From NCBI GenBank assembly GCA_027486845.1, contig JAIXOL010000038.1:1-64000 (forward strand): a stretch of DNA of 64,000 nt. The letters are read 5' to 3'. The notes under the pieces were generated by a model, which was given only the letters and a program-made list of their open reading frames with translations, searched no databases and had not been told where the DNA came from. The position numbers were made by a program, and so were the translations under genes. The stretch is from Cytophagaceae bacterium. Its GTDB lineage: Bacteria; Bacteroidota; Bacteroidia; Cytophagales; Spirosomataceae. This document shows positions 17,793-28,144 of this stretch, piece by piece (position 1 is the first letter of the stretch; the number at the start of each line of letters is the position of its first letter).

Positions 17793-19019
17793 ATGAACAT
17801 ATTAGTGTACGCTACTAATTTTTCACCAGAGATGGCTGGAAGTGCTCGTCTCAATACCGAATTACTTGAGTGGTTTGCGGTAAATAATCATAAGGTAGAT
17901 TTAATAACATCTATGCCATTTTATCCAGAATGGAAAATTCATCCTGAATATAGGAACAAATGGTGGTTTGTAGAAAATCGTGGTAATCTTAGAGTTTTTC
18001 GAACACCACTTTATGTCCCACAAAAAGTTAGTCCATTGAAACGAATAGCACATGAATTATCTTTTGGTTTTTCATCATTAATAAATTGGGCAAAAATATT
18101 TTCGAATGATTATGATATTATTTTAAGTATTTGCCCACCTCTACAGATGGGAATTCTGCCTACATTATTTTGTAAGTTAAAGTCAATCAAATCTGTTTTT
18201 TTTATACACGATTTACAAGTTGACGCAGCCTTAAATTTGAATATGATAAAGAGTTCTTTTCTAATTAAAAGTTTAACATATATTGAGAAGAAGATTCTTG
18301 AAAACTCGGATTTAGTAGTATCACTAAGTCATGGAATGAATAATAAAATTTTATCAAAAAAAGCAAAAATAAAAGAGTCCTATATCCTAAACCTTTGGAC
18401 TGATACAAAAAAAGTAGTTCCGTTAAGTGCAGAGCAATCATTTCGACATGAGTGGGGTTTCGACATAAATGATTTTATCATTCTTTATGCTGGAAATATT
18501 GGAGAAAAACAGGGGATAGAAGTTATTATTGATGCAGCAATTAAACTAATTTACAATAAACGAATAAAATTTATTATTTGTGGGAATGGTGCTAATAAAA
18601 ATAATCTGATAAATTATTCAAATAGTAAAAATGTATCAAATGTATATTTCAAAGACCTTATACCCCATTATAATATTTCTAAATTGTTAGCCACTGCTGA
18701 TATCCATTTGGTTCCTCAAAAGAGAGCAGCAGCTGACTTACTGTTGCCTTCAAAATACACTGACATTTTAGCAAGCGGAGGTGTTGCATTAGTATCTGCG
18801 GAAGAAGGTACATCATTGTATGATATCACAGTTAGCAATAATTGTGGCATCGTTATTTCCCCTGAGGATAGTCTAGCCTTAGTCGCAGCGATAGAACAAG
18901 TTATCCATCAGGATTTAACTAAAATCAGGTTAAATGCTAGAGAATATGCTGAAAAAGTTTTAGATAAAGAAAACAATTTCAAACGCTTTGAAAATCATCT
19001 TTTAACAATTTTAAAATAA
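17793..19019 (+). CDS. Family 4 glycosyltransferase (WbuB/WcaI-like)
   Basis: 408 aa, GT-B fold. The N-terminus ([19 protein letters not shown]...[15 protein letters not shown]) is the WbuB/WcaI signature. The C-terminal domain carries [17 protein letters not shown] and the E-x7-E-like region near [24 protein letters not shown]. Known relatives transfer L-FucNAc or fucose; the donor here is not determined. It is the first gene after the IS66 remnant. Confidence 0.87.
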   Translation: MNILVYATNFSPEMAGSARLNTELLEWFAVNNHKVDLITSMPFYPEWKIHPEYRNKWWFVENRGNLRVFRTPLYVPQKVSPLKRIAHELSFGFSSLINWAKIFSNDYDIILSICPPLQMGILPTLFCKLKSIKSVFFIHDLQVDAALNLNMIKSSFLIKSLTYIEKKILENSDLVVSLSHGMNNKILSKKAKIKESYILNLWTDTKKVVPLSAEQSFRHEWGFDINDFIILYAGNIGEKQGIEVIIDAAIKLIYNKRIKFIICGNGANKNNLINYSNSKNVSNVYFKDLIPHYNISKLLATADIHLVPQKRAAADLLLPSKYTDILASGGVALVSAEEGTSLYDITVSNNCGIVISPEDSLALVAAIEQVIHQDLTKIRLNAREYAEKVLDKENNFKRFENHLLTILK

Positions 19020-19024
19020 ACATA

Positions 19025-20086
19025 ATGAACATAGCATTAGTGACTGGTTCTGCAGGTCTAATTGGTAGTGAATCAGTTGCCTTTTTTGCCGATAAATTTG
19101 ATTTGGTAATTGGCATCGACAATAACCTCCGTTCGTATTTTTTTGGAGCAGAGGCTTCTACCGATTGGAACCGTAAAGGTTTAGAAGAAAAATATAGTAA
19201 TTATCGCCATTATACGGCAGATATTCGTTCGGAAGAAGAAATCGGCAAAATCTTTGAAGAATACGGTAATGACATTAAGCTCGTTGTGCATACGGCCGCA
19301 CAACCAAGCCATGATTGGGCTGCTCGTGAACCCTTTACTGACTTTACGGTAAATGCCAACGGTACGCTTGTAATGCTCGAATCGACTCGTAAATATTGCC
19401 CAGAGGCGGTATTTATCTTTACTTCGACCAATAAAGTTTATGGCGATACTCCTAACTTTTTACCTTTGGTAGAGTGGGAAACTCGTTGGGAAATCGACCA
19501 AAATCACCCATATTTTGTAAATGGCATCGACGAGTTGATGTCAATCGACCACTCAAAGCACTCAGTTTTTGGTGCATCGAAAGTTGCAGCTGATGTAATG
19601 GTTCAAGAATACGGCAGATATTTTGGCATGAAAACCGCAGTTTTCCGTGGAGGATGTTTGACTGGACCAAATCACTCGGGAGCTCAATTACACGGTTTCT
19701 TGGCTTATCTAATGAAATGTGCTATTACGGGAAATCATTATACGATTTTCGGTTATAAAGGAAAGCAGGTTCGTGATAATATTCATAGCTGGGACTTAGT
19801 GAATATGTTTTGGCATTTTTACCAAAATCCTCGTGCGGGCGAAGTTTATAACGCTGGCGGTGGACGCTTCTCGAACTGCTCAATGCAGGAAGGAATTGCG
19901 ATTTGTGAAGAAATCACAGGCAATAAAATGAGCTTTAGCTACGCCGATGATAATCGTAGTGGCGACCATATTTGGTATATTTCTGACCTTACGAAGTTCA
20001 AGAATCACTATCCAGAATGGACTTGGAAATATGACTTAAAAACTACACTAACTCAAATGTATGATAATATTAGGAAAAGGGTTTAA
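19025..20086 (+). CDS. CDP-tyvelose/paratose 2-epimerase-like SDR
   Basis: 353 aa extended [13 protein letters not shown] Rossmann loop, [40 protein letters not shown] (Phe where most SDRs have the catalytic Tyr; I believe this is usual for this subgroup), [13 protein letters not shown], and [14 protein letters not shown]. Resembles CDP-paratose 2-epimerase and its uncharacterised relatives. No CDP-sugar pathway genes are in the window, so the substrate is uncertain. Its codons are visibly more GC-rich than those of the neighbouring glycosyltransferases. Confidence 0.8.
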   Translation: MNIALVTGSAGLIGSESVAFFADKFDLVIGIDNNLRSYFFGAEASTDWNRKGLEEKYSNYRHYTADIRSEEEIGKIFEEYGNDIKLVVHTAAQPSHDWAAREPFTDFTVNANGTLVMLESTRKYCPEAVFIFTSTNKVYGDTPNFLPLVEWETRWEIDQNHPYFVNGIDELMSIDHSKHSVFGASKVAADVMVQEYGRYFGMKTAVFRGGCLTGPNHSGAQLHGFLAYLMKCAITGNHYTIFGYKGKQVRDNIHSWDLVNMFWHFYQNPRAGEVYNAGGGRFSNCSMQEGIAICEEITGNKMSFSYADDNRSGDHIWYISDLTKFKNHYPEWTWKYDLKTTLTQMYDNIRKRV

Positions 20087-20128
20087 GCTAGACTTCCCTT
20101 TGGGTATTTGAAAAAGTTTTATAGAAAA

Positions 20129-20177
20129 TAAACTCTGATATAGGTTAAATTTGAGACTATATCGGAGTTTTATTTTT
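20129..20177. terminator. Terminator between converging genes
   Basis: AAACTCTGATATAG pairs with CTATATCGGAGTTT around a 13-base loop, followed by TATTTTT on the + strand. It closes the long + strand polysaccharide operon just before the convergent sugar transferase gene. Confidence 0.85.
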
Positions 20178-20217
20178 ACGTATATTACTTAGGTAATGCA
20201 TTTATAGGTAAGACAGG

Positions 20218-21588
20218 TTACTTCCCTTTTCCTAAAACCATTACTTTTAGTGTTAAAGAAATTAGTTGTATATCTTGCTGGAATGATGGTCGATATGTTA
20301 AATCATAGTTCATTCTTTCTATCATCTCAGTAATATCACTTGCGTAACCATATTTTACTTGACCGATAGATGTTATACCCGGTTTTGTTTTTAATAGATT
20401 GATATATTCTGGTGCAATTTGAACTATTTGGTCAATAAAGAATTGCCTTTCGGGTCTAGGTCCAACCATTGACATATCTCCAATTAATACATTCCAAAAT
20501 TGGGGTAATTCATCTAATCTTGTTTTTCTCATAAAATGCCCCCAAGGTGTAATTCGTAAATCTGCTTTACCGTTGGATAGTTTTGGGCCATTCTTTTCGG
20601 AGCCAACGTACATACTTCTAAATTTGTAAATTTTAAATGGTTTTCCTAAAAGTCCAATACGTTCCTGCGAATATATGACAGACCCTTTTGATGTTAATTT
20701 TGTTGTAATAGCAATGATTATAAATAATGGAGATCCAGCTATTAAGGCGATAAAAGAAAAAATAATATCAAAACTTCGTTTAAAAAAATTGATTTTATAA
20801 TCTTCAAAAAAGTTATGAGAAACGTTAACTACTGGAATAAAATCGTGATATTCGATATTGACTTTGTTGGATATAAACCCATTAAAATCTATTAATAACT
20901 TGACTTCACAACCAATTTTACGGGTCTGATTAATAATTTCATTGAGATATTGATTATCTAACTTTGGTAAGTAGCAATAGATATAATCTATATTGTTATT
21001 TTCGACGTATTGTTTAGCATCCTCATAGTCACCTCGCCATAATGGTAAAGACTCGTCCATACTGCCAAAATAGCCATCGTATTGATAGCCTAACTCAGGA
21101 TGTGATTCATGGTATTTTATGATTAAGGAAGATAAATCGCCTGCTCCTAAAATAATGTATTTGCGAATATTAAATCCTTGTAAACGATACTGTCTAATTG
21201 CCCAAATAAATAAAACACGCCAAACAAGGCCAGAAGAAAAAAAGATGAGATACATACCCATTAACTGAATACGAGAATAATAATAGGCTTGTGTTGCAAA
21301 CCAATAAAATGCTGTTATAGCAGCATGAAGAGCTATTGTTGTAAGAAAACTTGTTAGAGCTTGATTGATACTTGAGTTGATCCGGGATTCTTTGTAAGGT
21401 GTAGTGATTACCAACAAGGTAACCCAAATGAGATTTACTAAAAGAAGTAAAATAATGTATGGGTATTTAGAAATTTCATCAATATTATTGAATTTTAAAT
21501 AATAGGATAATAAGAAAGAAAAGTTTAAGCATAATGTATCAACAATAATATGAATAGGAGAAAGAAATGAGGAGTAACGATGTTTCAT
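20218..21588 (-). CDS. Polyprenyl-phosphate sugar phosphotransferase (WbaP/WcaJ-like initiating enzyme)
   Basis: 456 aa. It has an N-terminal four-segment membrane domain, a CoA-binding-like middle (YIILGAGDLSSLI...GYFGSMDE), and a C-terminal bacterial sugar transferase domain. That domain starts at KRSFDIIFSFIALI and has KLTSKGSVIYSQERIG, KFRSM, TRLDELPQFWNVLIGDMSMVGPRPER and KPGITSIGQ. It transfers a sugar-1-phosphate to undecaprenyl phosphate to start the repeat unit assembled by the neighbouring glycosyltransferases. Confidence 0.93.
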   Translation of the reverse strand: MKHRYSSFLSPIHIIVDTLCLNFSFLLSYYLKFNNIDEISKYPYIILLLLVNLIWVTLLVITTPYKESRINSSINQALTSFLTTIALHAAITAFYWFATQAYYYSRIQLMGMYLIFFSSGLVWRVLFIWAIRQYRLQGFNIRKYIILGAGDLSSLIIKYHESHPELGYQYDGYFGSMDESLPLWRGDYEDAKQYVENNNIDYIYCYLPKLDNQYLNEIINQTRKIGCEVKLLIDFNGFISNKVNIEYHDFIPVVNVSHNFFEDYKINFFKRSFDIIFSFIALIAGSPLFIIIAITTKLTSKGSVIYSQERIGLLGKPFKIYKFRSMYVGSEKNGPKLSNGKADLRITPWGHFMRKTRLDELPQFWNVLIGDMSMVGPRPERQFFIDQIVQIAPEYINLLKTKPGITSIGQVKYGYASDITEMIERMNYDLTYRPSFQQDIQLISLTLKVMVLGKGK

Positions 21589-21641
21589 ATTTAAATTCTT
21601 TAATTAAATAACAACAAAATAAAGCTATGTCATCCAAAAGA

Positions 21642-21649
21642 CAAAGGTA
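21642..21649 (-). promoter_or_regulatory. -7 box upstream of the sugar transferase
   Basis: On the minus strand the sequence reads TACCTTTG, a match to TAnnTTTG, 54 bp before the start codon. No clear -33 TTG is present, so confidence is moderate. Confidence 0.4.
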
Positions 21650-21677
21650 AATGGGGGAAATTTATTATTCGGTAAAG

Positions 21678-23138
21678 TTACAGGTGCTTAATAATACGAA
21701 TAGAAGTGCCGAAACTGCTTTTGTAAAGAGATCCATTATCAAATGATAAAGCTAAATTAAGTGTAGTGTTTTTAAAATAAAAATTTGATTTAGTTAATGA
21801 AAATATTGTTGACAACTGTTTTTTTAGATTGTCAATCGGTTCTGAATAGGTACCATAGTTAGTAGAAAAACTACTACGAAAACTAAAGGATAAATCTTTT
21901 CTAAAAGCTCCAAGAGCAGATATATTAAAAATTTTAACACGGTTGTTTTCAATAAAAAAATCTTTGAGTTTATCGCCTGCCTTTAAATTAAGGTAGGAGT
22001 TTTGAATAAAAGGTGTGCCAATTATATTGTTCTTGTAGGTCCAACCATCAGCAAATTGAGCATTGTTAAAATAGCTATCAGCACCTCTCAGTTCTGGTGG
22101 AGCGTTATCAAAAAAAGCAAAAATATTTCCTCCCTGACTTAAAGTATTCAAATACTCAAACACAATCTTTTTTATAAACTGACTATTTTTAAACTTTATA
22201 CTTATCCCATTCATTCCATCGGTAATATTATTAAGATAAAACAAAGACCCATCTTCATACATGTTCTGTCGATATAAAAATACTTCAGTATTATTTAGTT
22301 GTATATCCATGCCAATATCAATAGTTCCTAAGTGATTGCCTACACGATTTGCATCAAAGTCAGAAGTTTGAGGGCTATTGGTAATCGCACCTCTTTTTCC
22401 TGTAACAGCATTGATATAGTTTTTAAATCCATCAGGTAATTTCCCATCAATAGAATAAAAGGGTGATTCACCTCCCCACTGCACATTATGGTTGAAGCCA
22501 GCATACATTCTTATTTTCCAAGAATCTTTACCTATACGAGTATAAAAACTTTTTTGATGAAGTTTTACATGTTTAGTAATAGGTCTATCATTATTAAACC
22601 ATCCATGTACATAAGCCCCTTTTACCGAAATCAAACCCTGTCCAATGATCGAAGTATAATTAGGAATCGAAATTTGAAGTTTAGGCATCGGTAAGGCATT
22701 TCCCGACCAAATATAAGACCCAGAACTTAGTGTAGTATCAACTAAACCCATTGTTTCTCTTCTACGGCCACCATAAAATTCAAATGCACCATAACGAACT
22801 TTTAAGTAGGCTTCCGGTAATAGCAATGCACTTTGTTTGCCAACATTGGCAACACCCCAAAAGCCGTAACCGTAACCAAACTTTTTTAGTTGTTGGTTTT
22901 CATTTTTGGTTGAGTCATACTCTTTGTGGGCAGAGCCTCTAAAAGTTAAAATTGGAGCTTGCAGAGGTACGATTCCATATTGATTGGAGCGAAGCCAAAA
23001 AGGAGTGATGCCAGAAGTAGAAAGATAAGTGCCAGTTTCTAACTGATACTTCGTATTTGAAAGGAGGGTGGTTTGTGAAAAACACATTTTACCACAAAGA
23101 CACAGAAAAAGCAATGTTACACGGAAAAATCTATTCAT
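21678..23138 (-). CDS. Capsule assembly Wzi family outer-membrane protein
   Basis: 486 aa with a signal peptide (RVTLLFLCLCGKMCFSQ) and the Wzi-family opening YQLETGTYLSTSGITPFWLRSNQYG, then alternating beta strands (FYGGRRRETMG, WGGESPFYSIDGKLPDG). Wzi-type barrels help anchor capsule or exopolysaccharide to the cell surface. It is divergent from no neighbour; it lies upstream of the sugar transferase on the same strand. Its signal-peptide coding DNA closely resembles a widely dispersed short repeat (see 23091-23125). Confidence 0.88.
   Translation of the reverse strand: MNRFFRVTLLFLCLCGKMCFSQTTLLSNTKYQLETGTYLSTSGITPFWLRSNQYGIVPLQAPILTFRGSAHKEYDSTKNENQQLKKFGYGYGFWGVANVGKQSALLLPEAYLKVRYGAFEFYGGRRRETMGLVDTTLSSGSYIWSGNALPMPKLQISIPNYTSIIGQGLISVKGAYVHGWFNNDRPITKHVKLHQKSFYTRIGKDSWKIRMYAGFNHNVQWGGESPFYSIDGKLPDGFKNYINAVTGKRGAITNSPQTSDFDANRVGNHLGTIDIGMDIQLNNTEVFLYRQNMYEDGSLFYLNNITDGMNGISIKFKNSQFIKKIVFEYLNTLSQGGNIFAFFDNAPPELRGADSYFNNAQFADGWTYKNNIIGTPFIQNSYLNLKAGDKLKDFFIENNRVKIFNISALGAFRKDLSFSFRSSFSTNYGTYSEPIDNLKKQLSTIFSLTKSNFYFKNTTLNLALSFDNGSLYKSSFGTSIRIIKHL
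23091..23125. repeat. Dispersed 'ACCACAGAGACACAGAG' type repeat inside the wzi signal sequence
   Basis: The + strand reads ACCACAAAGACACAG, AAAAAGCAATG and TTACACGGA. This is a close variant of a repeat I know from many environmental bacterial genomes (ACCACAGAGACACAGAG followed by TTACACGGAG). Here it is translated on the minus strand as the hydrophobic core of the Wzi signal peptide. The link to the repeat family is from memory. Confidence 0.5.
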
Positions 23139-23207
23139 ATATTTTTATAAAAATTCCTTCTCTCTGTAAATAGGGGAAGGTGGAGGACGGCTGCTACAGT
23201 AAAGTAT

Positions 23208-25202
23208 TTATCTCAACAATACAAACTTCCCAGACTTATTAAATGCTTGCCCATCATTAAGTTTAGCAATGATTTTAAATGAATAGGTATCTGATGGAAC
23301 ATTCTTATCTTGAAATTTTCCATCCCAAGTTTTGCTTGGGTCTGTCGAGCTAAAAACAGCATTTCCCCAACGATTATAAATTTGAATTTCAAAATTGCTT
23401 ATTCGTTTAGTTGAACCTTTTACAGATAACTCATCATTTATATTGTCTCCATTTGGCGTGAAAGCATTTGGCAGAAATAATTTTACATCAATCGGAATAG
23501 TATAAGTGTTTGAAAAACTCTCTTTTCCATTAGTTGATATTGCCTTTATTCGATACTTTGCTTCTACATCAAAATCGTCTAAATTAGGTGTATAAACTAT
23601 TTCATTGGCATTTTTAGTTGTTTCAAGTTTAGGCACATTTGTTTGTTCATTAAAACTTTGTACATCAAACTTATTAATGTTTGTATTTCCAAAAGGAGAA
23701 TTATTTGTCCATTCTAAATTCCCTCCAGATACTTGGTCTAAAAAAATTGAACATAAAGCTGGAGAGGCCGCAGAAGTACTGCCACATTCATCAATAAAAG
23801 CAACTTTGTAACAATACGATTTTGTAGAAGCATCTACACTTGCATCGGTATATTGCGTATTTAAAGTGCCAAAATTAATCTTATCAAGCGTATTGTTTTC
23901 AAATTTATAGTAAAGATACTCTTTCCTTTGCAATGTCCAAGGGCTGTTATCTGTAATATTTATTTCTACTTGATTATTATCTTTAACTGTCACGATAGAT
24001 TCTGTAATAGCTTCAGCTACCACATCTTTTCGATTAATGCATCTTATAGGAGATAAACTTGTACTTTCATAAGGAAATCTACGTTCAATAATACCACTTA
24101 CTTTATTCACAACCTGATAACAGAACTCCTTTGTACAATCAATAATTGGGTCACTATGAGGGTTGCCGGGTGATGTAATGACTGTAGATGAACCTCCAAG
24201 TTCTTCTCGGTTAATGGTTGTACTAACTCCTTTGACCTCAACAGTTACTTCATACACTTTCATTATTCCTCCAGTAGGATTCGACATCCATTTGAGCACA
24301 TTAATTTTATCCTGCGGTTTGACTTCTAATTTGGTAGTACAAACCTCTCCAGAACCTTCTTGACAAGCAAAATTTCTAAAAACTCTAAAGCAAGATTGAA
24401 CGGTGTCAACAAGATTTACCGTAAATGTTCCAGGTTTAACATTCTTCATGAACGGCTGTCCGTTTGTGTATGTTCCTGTAGCACTTCTTTGATACAAGTC
24501 ATAATCGTCTAATGCACCCGTAAAGCTTATTGTTGCCGATTTGCTATCTGCACTCATTTCCAATGTTTTTATATTAGGATAGTTAGTTCCACCATCCATC
24601 GGAATTATTTTAGTAGTTGCCCTTGGGCATGAAGTTGGGGTATTATAAAGCCCTTCAACTCTGATTGTGCGAAAAGTGGCGACAGTTGTATAGTTTCGAG
24701 CTCTCTTAATTGGAAGTGTTGTTCCAGTAGGGGTAGTTTCAATAAATCCATCACCCCAATCTATTTGATAAGAATCAAAATTATTAGCGGGGTCTTGTCC
24801 TATTATTATTTGAAGTAAATCGTTACATGCAGAAGTAGTATAAACGGGTTCGGTATTGGCTAAAACTCTGACCACATCACAAAAATACATATCCTTTCCA
24901 TTCTTCTTGCCATATTGAAGAACCGTATATTGCCCAGAAGCAAGAAAAGCGTAGTCGAGATTGGTTTGAGAGGTAATACTTGAAAGTTGAGAAGCTGCCT
25001 GACCAAAATAGCCAAAAATGTATTTTACATCAGTTCCGCCAGAATTGTCTTTGAGTTTCACAGTCTGCCCAATACAAACCGTTGAAGGCCCATCAAAAGT
25101 AAATCCGCCTTTTTCGATGCCTGTTGTGATATTGCAAACATTTTGTGCGAAAACAGTTATTGAAAATAAAAGCAGAAAACTAATTTTGAAAAGCTGATTC
25201 AT
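23208..25202 (-). CDS. Secreted PKD/Fn3-like protein with T9SS type-B C-terminal domain
   Basis: The signal peptide starts at the internal Met (MNQLFKISFLLLFSITVFAQ), so I use 25202 and not the longer open frame to 25241. The N-terminal region has a PKD-like domain (FDGPSTVCIGQTVKLKDNSGG) and the middle holds several Fn3-like beta domains. The end has the gliding-motility-associated CTD: LFLPNAFTPNGDNINDEL, IQIYNRWGNAVF, TWDGK and FVLLR. It should be exported by Sec, then by the type IX system. Probable role: surface or released adhesin; no catalytic domain is seen. Confidence 0.9.
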   Translation of the reverse strand: MNQLFKISFLLLFSITVFAQNVCNITTGIEKGGFTFDGPSTVCIGQTVKLKDNSGGTDVKYIFGYFGQAASQLSSITSQTNLDYAFLASGQYTVLQYGKKNGKDMYFCDVVRVLANTEPVYTTSACNDLLQIIIGQDPANNFDSYQIDWGDGFIETTPTGTTLPIKRARNYTTVATFRTIRVEGLYNTPTSCPRATTKIIPMDGGTNYPNIKTLEMSADSKSATISFTGALDDYDLYQRSATGTYTNGQPFMKNVKPGTFTVNLVDTVQSCFRVFRNFACQEGSGEVCTTKLEVKPQDKINVLKWMSNPTGGIMKVYEVTVEVKGVSTTINREELGGSSTVITSPGNPHSDPIIDCTKEFCYQVVNKVSGIIERRFPYESTSLSPIRCINRKDVVAEAITESIVTVKDNNQVEINITDNSPWTLQRKEYLYYKFENNTLDKINFGTLNTQYTDASVDASTKSYCYKVAFIDECGSTSAASPALCSIFLDQVSGGNLEWTNNSPFGNTNINKFDVQSFNEQTNVPKLETTKNANEIVYTPNLDDFDVEAKYRIKAISTNGKESFSNTYTIPIDVKLFLPNAFTPNGDNINDELSVKGSTKRISNFEIQIYNRWGNAVFSSTDPSKTWDGKFQDKNVPSDTYSFKIIAKLNDGQAFNKSGKFVLLR

Positions 25203-25348
25203 AATATGGGTAGTAGGCCTATTTTTATTACAAATTTGCATATAAATAACTTATTCTCTGAAGATTATTTCTGAATTTATATTGTTTTTTTATTTAAAGG
25301 TTTAAAGTTTTGATAGAACATTCAAGATACGAGATTTGAGATATTTTT

Positions 25349-26563
25349 TTATAATAAGTTTAGACTCTGAAAACTCTTGCTTAGAATAGCGTTATCATTG
25401 GTTTTGAGCCAATCTTGTAAAAGTGAAGCATAGATTTGTCTGAAATCAATCGAAAATTTCAAATCTCCATCGTCTAAATCTGTCAGATTGGGTGCTTCGT
25501 TTAGTACTTTCGGTCGTTTTAGATTTTCGCTTATCAAAAATACGTTATTGCCTGTACCGTGGTCGGTTCCACCGCTGGCATTTTGTTTGACTCTTCGCCC
25601 AAATTCCGAAAATGTCATGATGGCTACATCTTTAAATTTATTGTTTTTCTTCAAATCATTTACAAAAACACTAAGCGAATCTGCATAGTTTTTCAATAGT
25701 CTCTCCTGCTGATTTACTTGATTAAAGTGCGTGTCAAAACCTGAAATGCTTACATAATAAATATTAGTTGGCATTCCAGAAACTATCAGTTCGGAAATTG
25801 TTTTTAGGCGTTGACCCAACTCTCCTTGTGGATATTGATTGGTACTTTTATAAATCTTTTGGGCGGCATGCTGCTTTGTATGTAAAAACTCAGCCGATGA
25901 GGCTGTTTCTGCTAAGGTTTTATACAAATAAGCTACATTGTCATGCTCATTAACTGCCTTGTTTTGGGCAACTTTATTGATAAAATTGGCACTTACTTGT
26001 TTGTATAATTTTTCGGGGTCTTGTACCGAAAGAGCCTTTACTTTTGCTCCTTTCATCGAAAGGCTCAGCGTATCATCAATTTCTAAGGCTTGATAGGGAA
26101 CACAATTTCCTACACATTTGGCATCTAAATATCGTCCAATCCAGCCGGTATTTAGATATTCGGTCGATTCGCTAGCGGTTTGCCAAATATCCATCGAACG
26201 AAAATGTGAACGGTCAGGATTTGGATAACCTACATTATTGATAATATTCATCAAGCCATTGTCATACAAGCCTCTCAGCGACTCCATCGCAGGGTTTAAG
26301 CCAACTTCATCATTAAGTTTTAAGACTTTTTCGCTCGGAATGGCAATATTTGGGCGGGCTTTATAGTAAATGTCATTGCGGTAAGGCACAACAGTATTTA
26401 AGCCATCATTTCCGCCTGAAAGCTGAATGATTACTAAGGTTTTATCAGTAGATTGGTTCTGACCTAAATTTTGTTTTTCAAATGCTTTCAAAAAATTAGG
26501 TATCATCATGCCACCAACGGTAGCAAAGGCTGATTTTTCTATAAATGCTCTTCGTGATTGCAT
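25349..26563 (-). CDS. DUF1501 domain-containing protein
   Basis: 404 aa, N-terminal twin-arginine-type signal (SRRAFIEKSAFATVGG). Family features: LVIIQLSGGNDGLNTVVPY, NPDRSHFRSMDIWQT, SISGFDTHFNQ, MTFSEFGRRVKQNASGGTDHGTGN. These DUF1501 proteins have an alkaline-phosphatase-like fold and are almost always paired with DUF1800, as here (70 bp downstream of it). The biochemical activity is not established. Confidence 0.93.
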   Translation of the reverse strand: MQSRRAFIEKSAFATVGGMMIPNFLKAFEKQNLGQNQSTDKTLVIIQLSGGNDGLNTVVPYRNDIYYKARPNIAIPSEKVLKLNDEVGLNPAMESLRGLYDNGLMNIINNVGYPNPDRSHFRSMDIWQTASESTEYLNTGWIGRYLDAKCVGNCVPYQALEIDDTLSLSMKGAKVKALSVQDPEKLYKQVSANFINKVAQNKAVNEHDNVAYLYKTLAETASSAEFLHTKQHAAQKIYKSTNQYPQGELGQRLKTISELIVSGMPTNIYYVSISGFDTHFNQVNQQERLLKNYADSLSVFVNDLKKNNKFKDVAIMTFSEFGRRVKQNASGGTDHGTGNNVFLISENLKRPKVLNEAPNLTDLDDGDLKFSIDFRQIYASLLQDWLKTNDNAILSKSFQSLNLL

Positions 26564-26633
26564 AATTTTGAATGTTTTAAAATTTCCCTCGCTTGGTCTT
26601 TTAGATTGGGGGTATATTATTTTTGAAGTAAAA

Positions 26634-28055
26634 TCAACAAACCTGATATTCGGGCATCATCATCAATGCGATTGCCATTTGTTTGATGTTTTCCTCTTTT
26701 GAATTGTTCTGAAATTTGTTTGCCAAATTTTGAGTAAATTGTTCATTGACAGGTACTTGTAATAGATATTGGCTTATTTCACCAAGAAGGTTTTTGTCTT
26801 TTTCTGAAAAACTCTTGCTGAAATCATTCCAATCGACGCTTGCTTTAAAACTTTGTTTCTTAGATTGATATTCTGTATTTACATCACCATCTTTTTTTGC
26901 CGAAATATTTCCGTCTTTCCCCAAAAATAACATGGCGGGTAATTGCATTCTAAAAAGCAAACTCGAACTATCAATCCAGTTTTTGCCGCCTGCCCAACCC
27001 GCAACATTGGGCGGATAAAGTAAGACTTGTCCTAAAACTTTCTGGATAAATAAATTAGGTTGTTGGTTTTCAAAAGTTGCACCGAGCGTTCGTTTGATTC
27101 CTACCAACAACTCAACAGGTGATTTTATGTGCGAACCAATGTTTTCTTGGTCATAAAACCAGTCGGCAGTGAAGATATTTTCGAGTAAATGGGCAATGTC
27201 ATAGTCGGATTTGTAGAAGAGTTTACTTAGCTCTGCTAGTCGTTTTTCGTTGCCACTGATAGTTTCGTTAACAAAGTATTTATAAATCTTGGTTGTTAGA
27301 AACTGTGCAGTTTCTTTTCGCTCCAAAATCATTTTAATGACGTCTTCTCCATTGAAATTGCCTGTTTTACCAAAAATCGTTTTTTGGTCATTATCGTGCT
27401 GAAATGCTCGAAAAACAAACCTTCCTTGTAAATCAAAATCCCAACCCGTGAAAGCACGTGCAACTTCTTTGATGTCTTTTTCAGAATAATTTCCTCGTCC
27501 AAGCGTAAAAAGCTCCATTAATTCACGAGCAAAATTTTCGTTGGGACTACGTTTCTTGTTTTGTTTATTATTCAGAAATTGTAGCATTGAAGGCTCTTTT
27601 GAAACCGCCATCAATAAATCTCCAAATTTCCCAAGGGCATATTTACGCAATGTATTTAAATAACTTTGTGAGAAAGCAGGATTTAAACTTCTCGAAACTA
27701 AATGCCCGTGCCAAAACAAAGCCATTTTTTCTCGTAAAACTCCTTTCGAAGTTGCCATTAAGTCAATCCAAGTGGTGTTGAGCGTGCCTTGTTGTTCTTT
27801 TTGGTCTTTCTGTAAATTTTTGAGCTTATTACCCACTTCCTCTTCCTTTTTCAATTCACGCATTTCTTGTAGTTTTCGAAATTCGGCAACGACCTCACGC
27901 CTATCAACTATATCCATAGGTCGAAAATCTTCTGAATCTCGAAGCATTTTTTTGAAAATTTGTCGAGCCGATTGGCGGTGTGCAGATCTAACAACTGTAT
28001 AAGGCTCACCGAAGCCTGCACGCCAATATAAATGTTGAATGTTTTTTTGTAGCAT
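26634..28055 (-). CDS. DUF1800 domain-containing protein
   Basis: 473 aa. Family motifs: HLYWRAGFG, LMATSKGVLREKMALFWHGHLVS, NENFARELMELFTLGRGNYSEKDIKE with AFTGWDF, and LLYPPNVAGWAGGKNW. It lacks an obvious signal peptide. It lies upstream of and in one unit with the DUF1501 gene, the standard pairing. Function unknown. Confidence 0.93.
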   Translation of the reverse strand: MLQKNIQHLYWRAGFGEPYTVVRSAHRQSARQIFKKMLRDSEDFRPMDIVDRREVVAEFRKLQEMRELKKEEEVGNKLKNLQKDQKEQQGTLNTTWIDLMATSKGVLREKMALFWHGHLVSRSLNPAFSQSYLNTLRKYALGKFGDLLMAVSKEPSMLQFLNNKQNKKRSPNENFARELMELFTLGRGNYSEKDIKEVARAFTGWDFDLQGRFVFRAFQHDNDQKTIFGKTGNFNGEDVIKMILERKETAQFLTTKIYKYFVNETISGNEKRLAELSKLFYKSDYDIAHLLENIFTADWFYDQENIGSHIKSPVELLVGIKRTLGATFENQQPNLFIQKVLGQVLLYPPNVAGWAGGKNWIDSSSLLFRMQLPAMLFLGKDGNISAKKDGDVNTEYQSKKQSFKASVDWNDFSKSFSEKDKNLLGEISQYLLQVPVNEQFTQNLANKFQNNSKEENIKQMAIALMMMPEYQVC

Positions 28056-28144
28056 GACTTTTATGTTTTTTCAATAGCCTTTGGATATGAAAAACTAGAT
28101 AAAGGTTTAATATGGAAGATAATTATGTTCTTCAGAGGGTGAAA

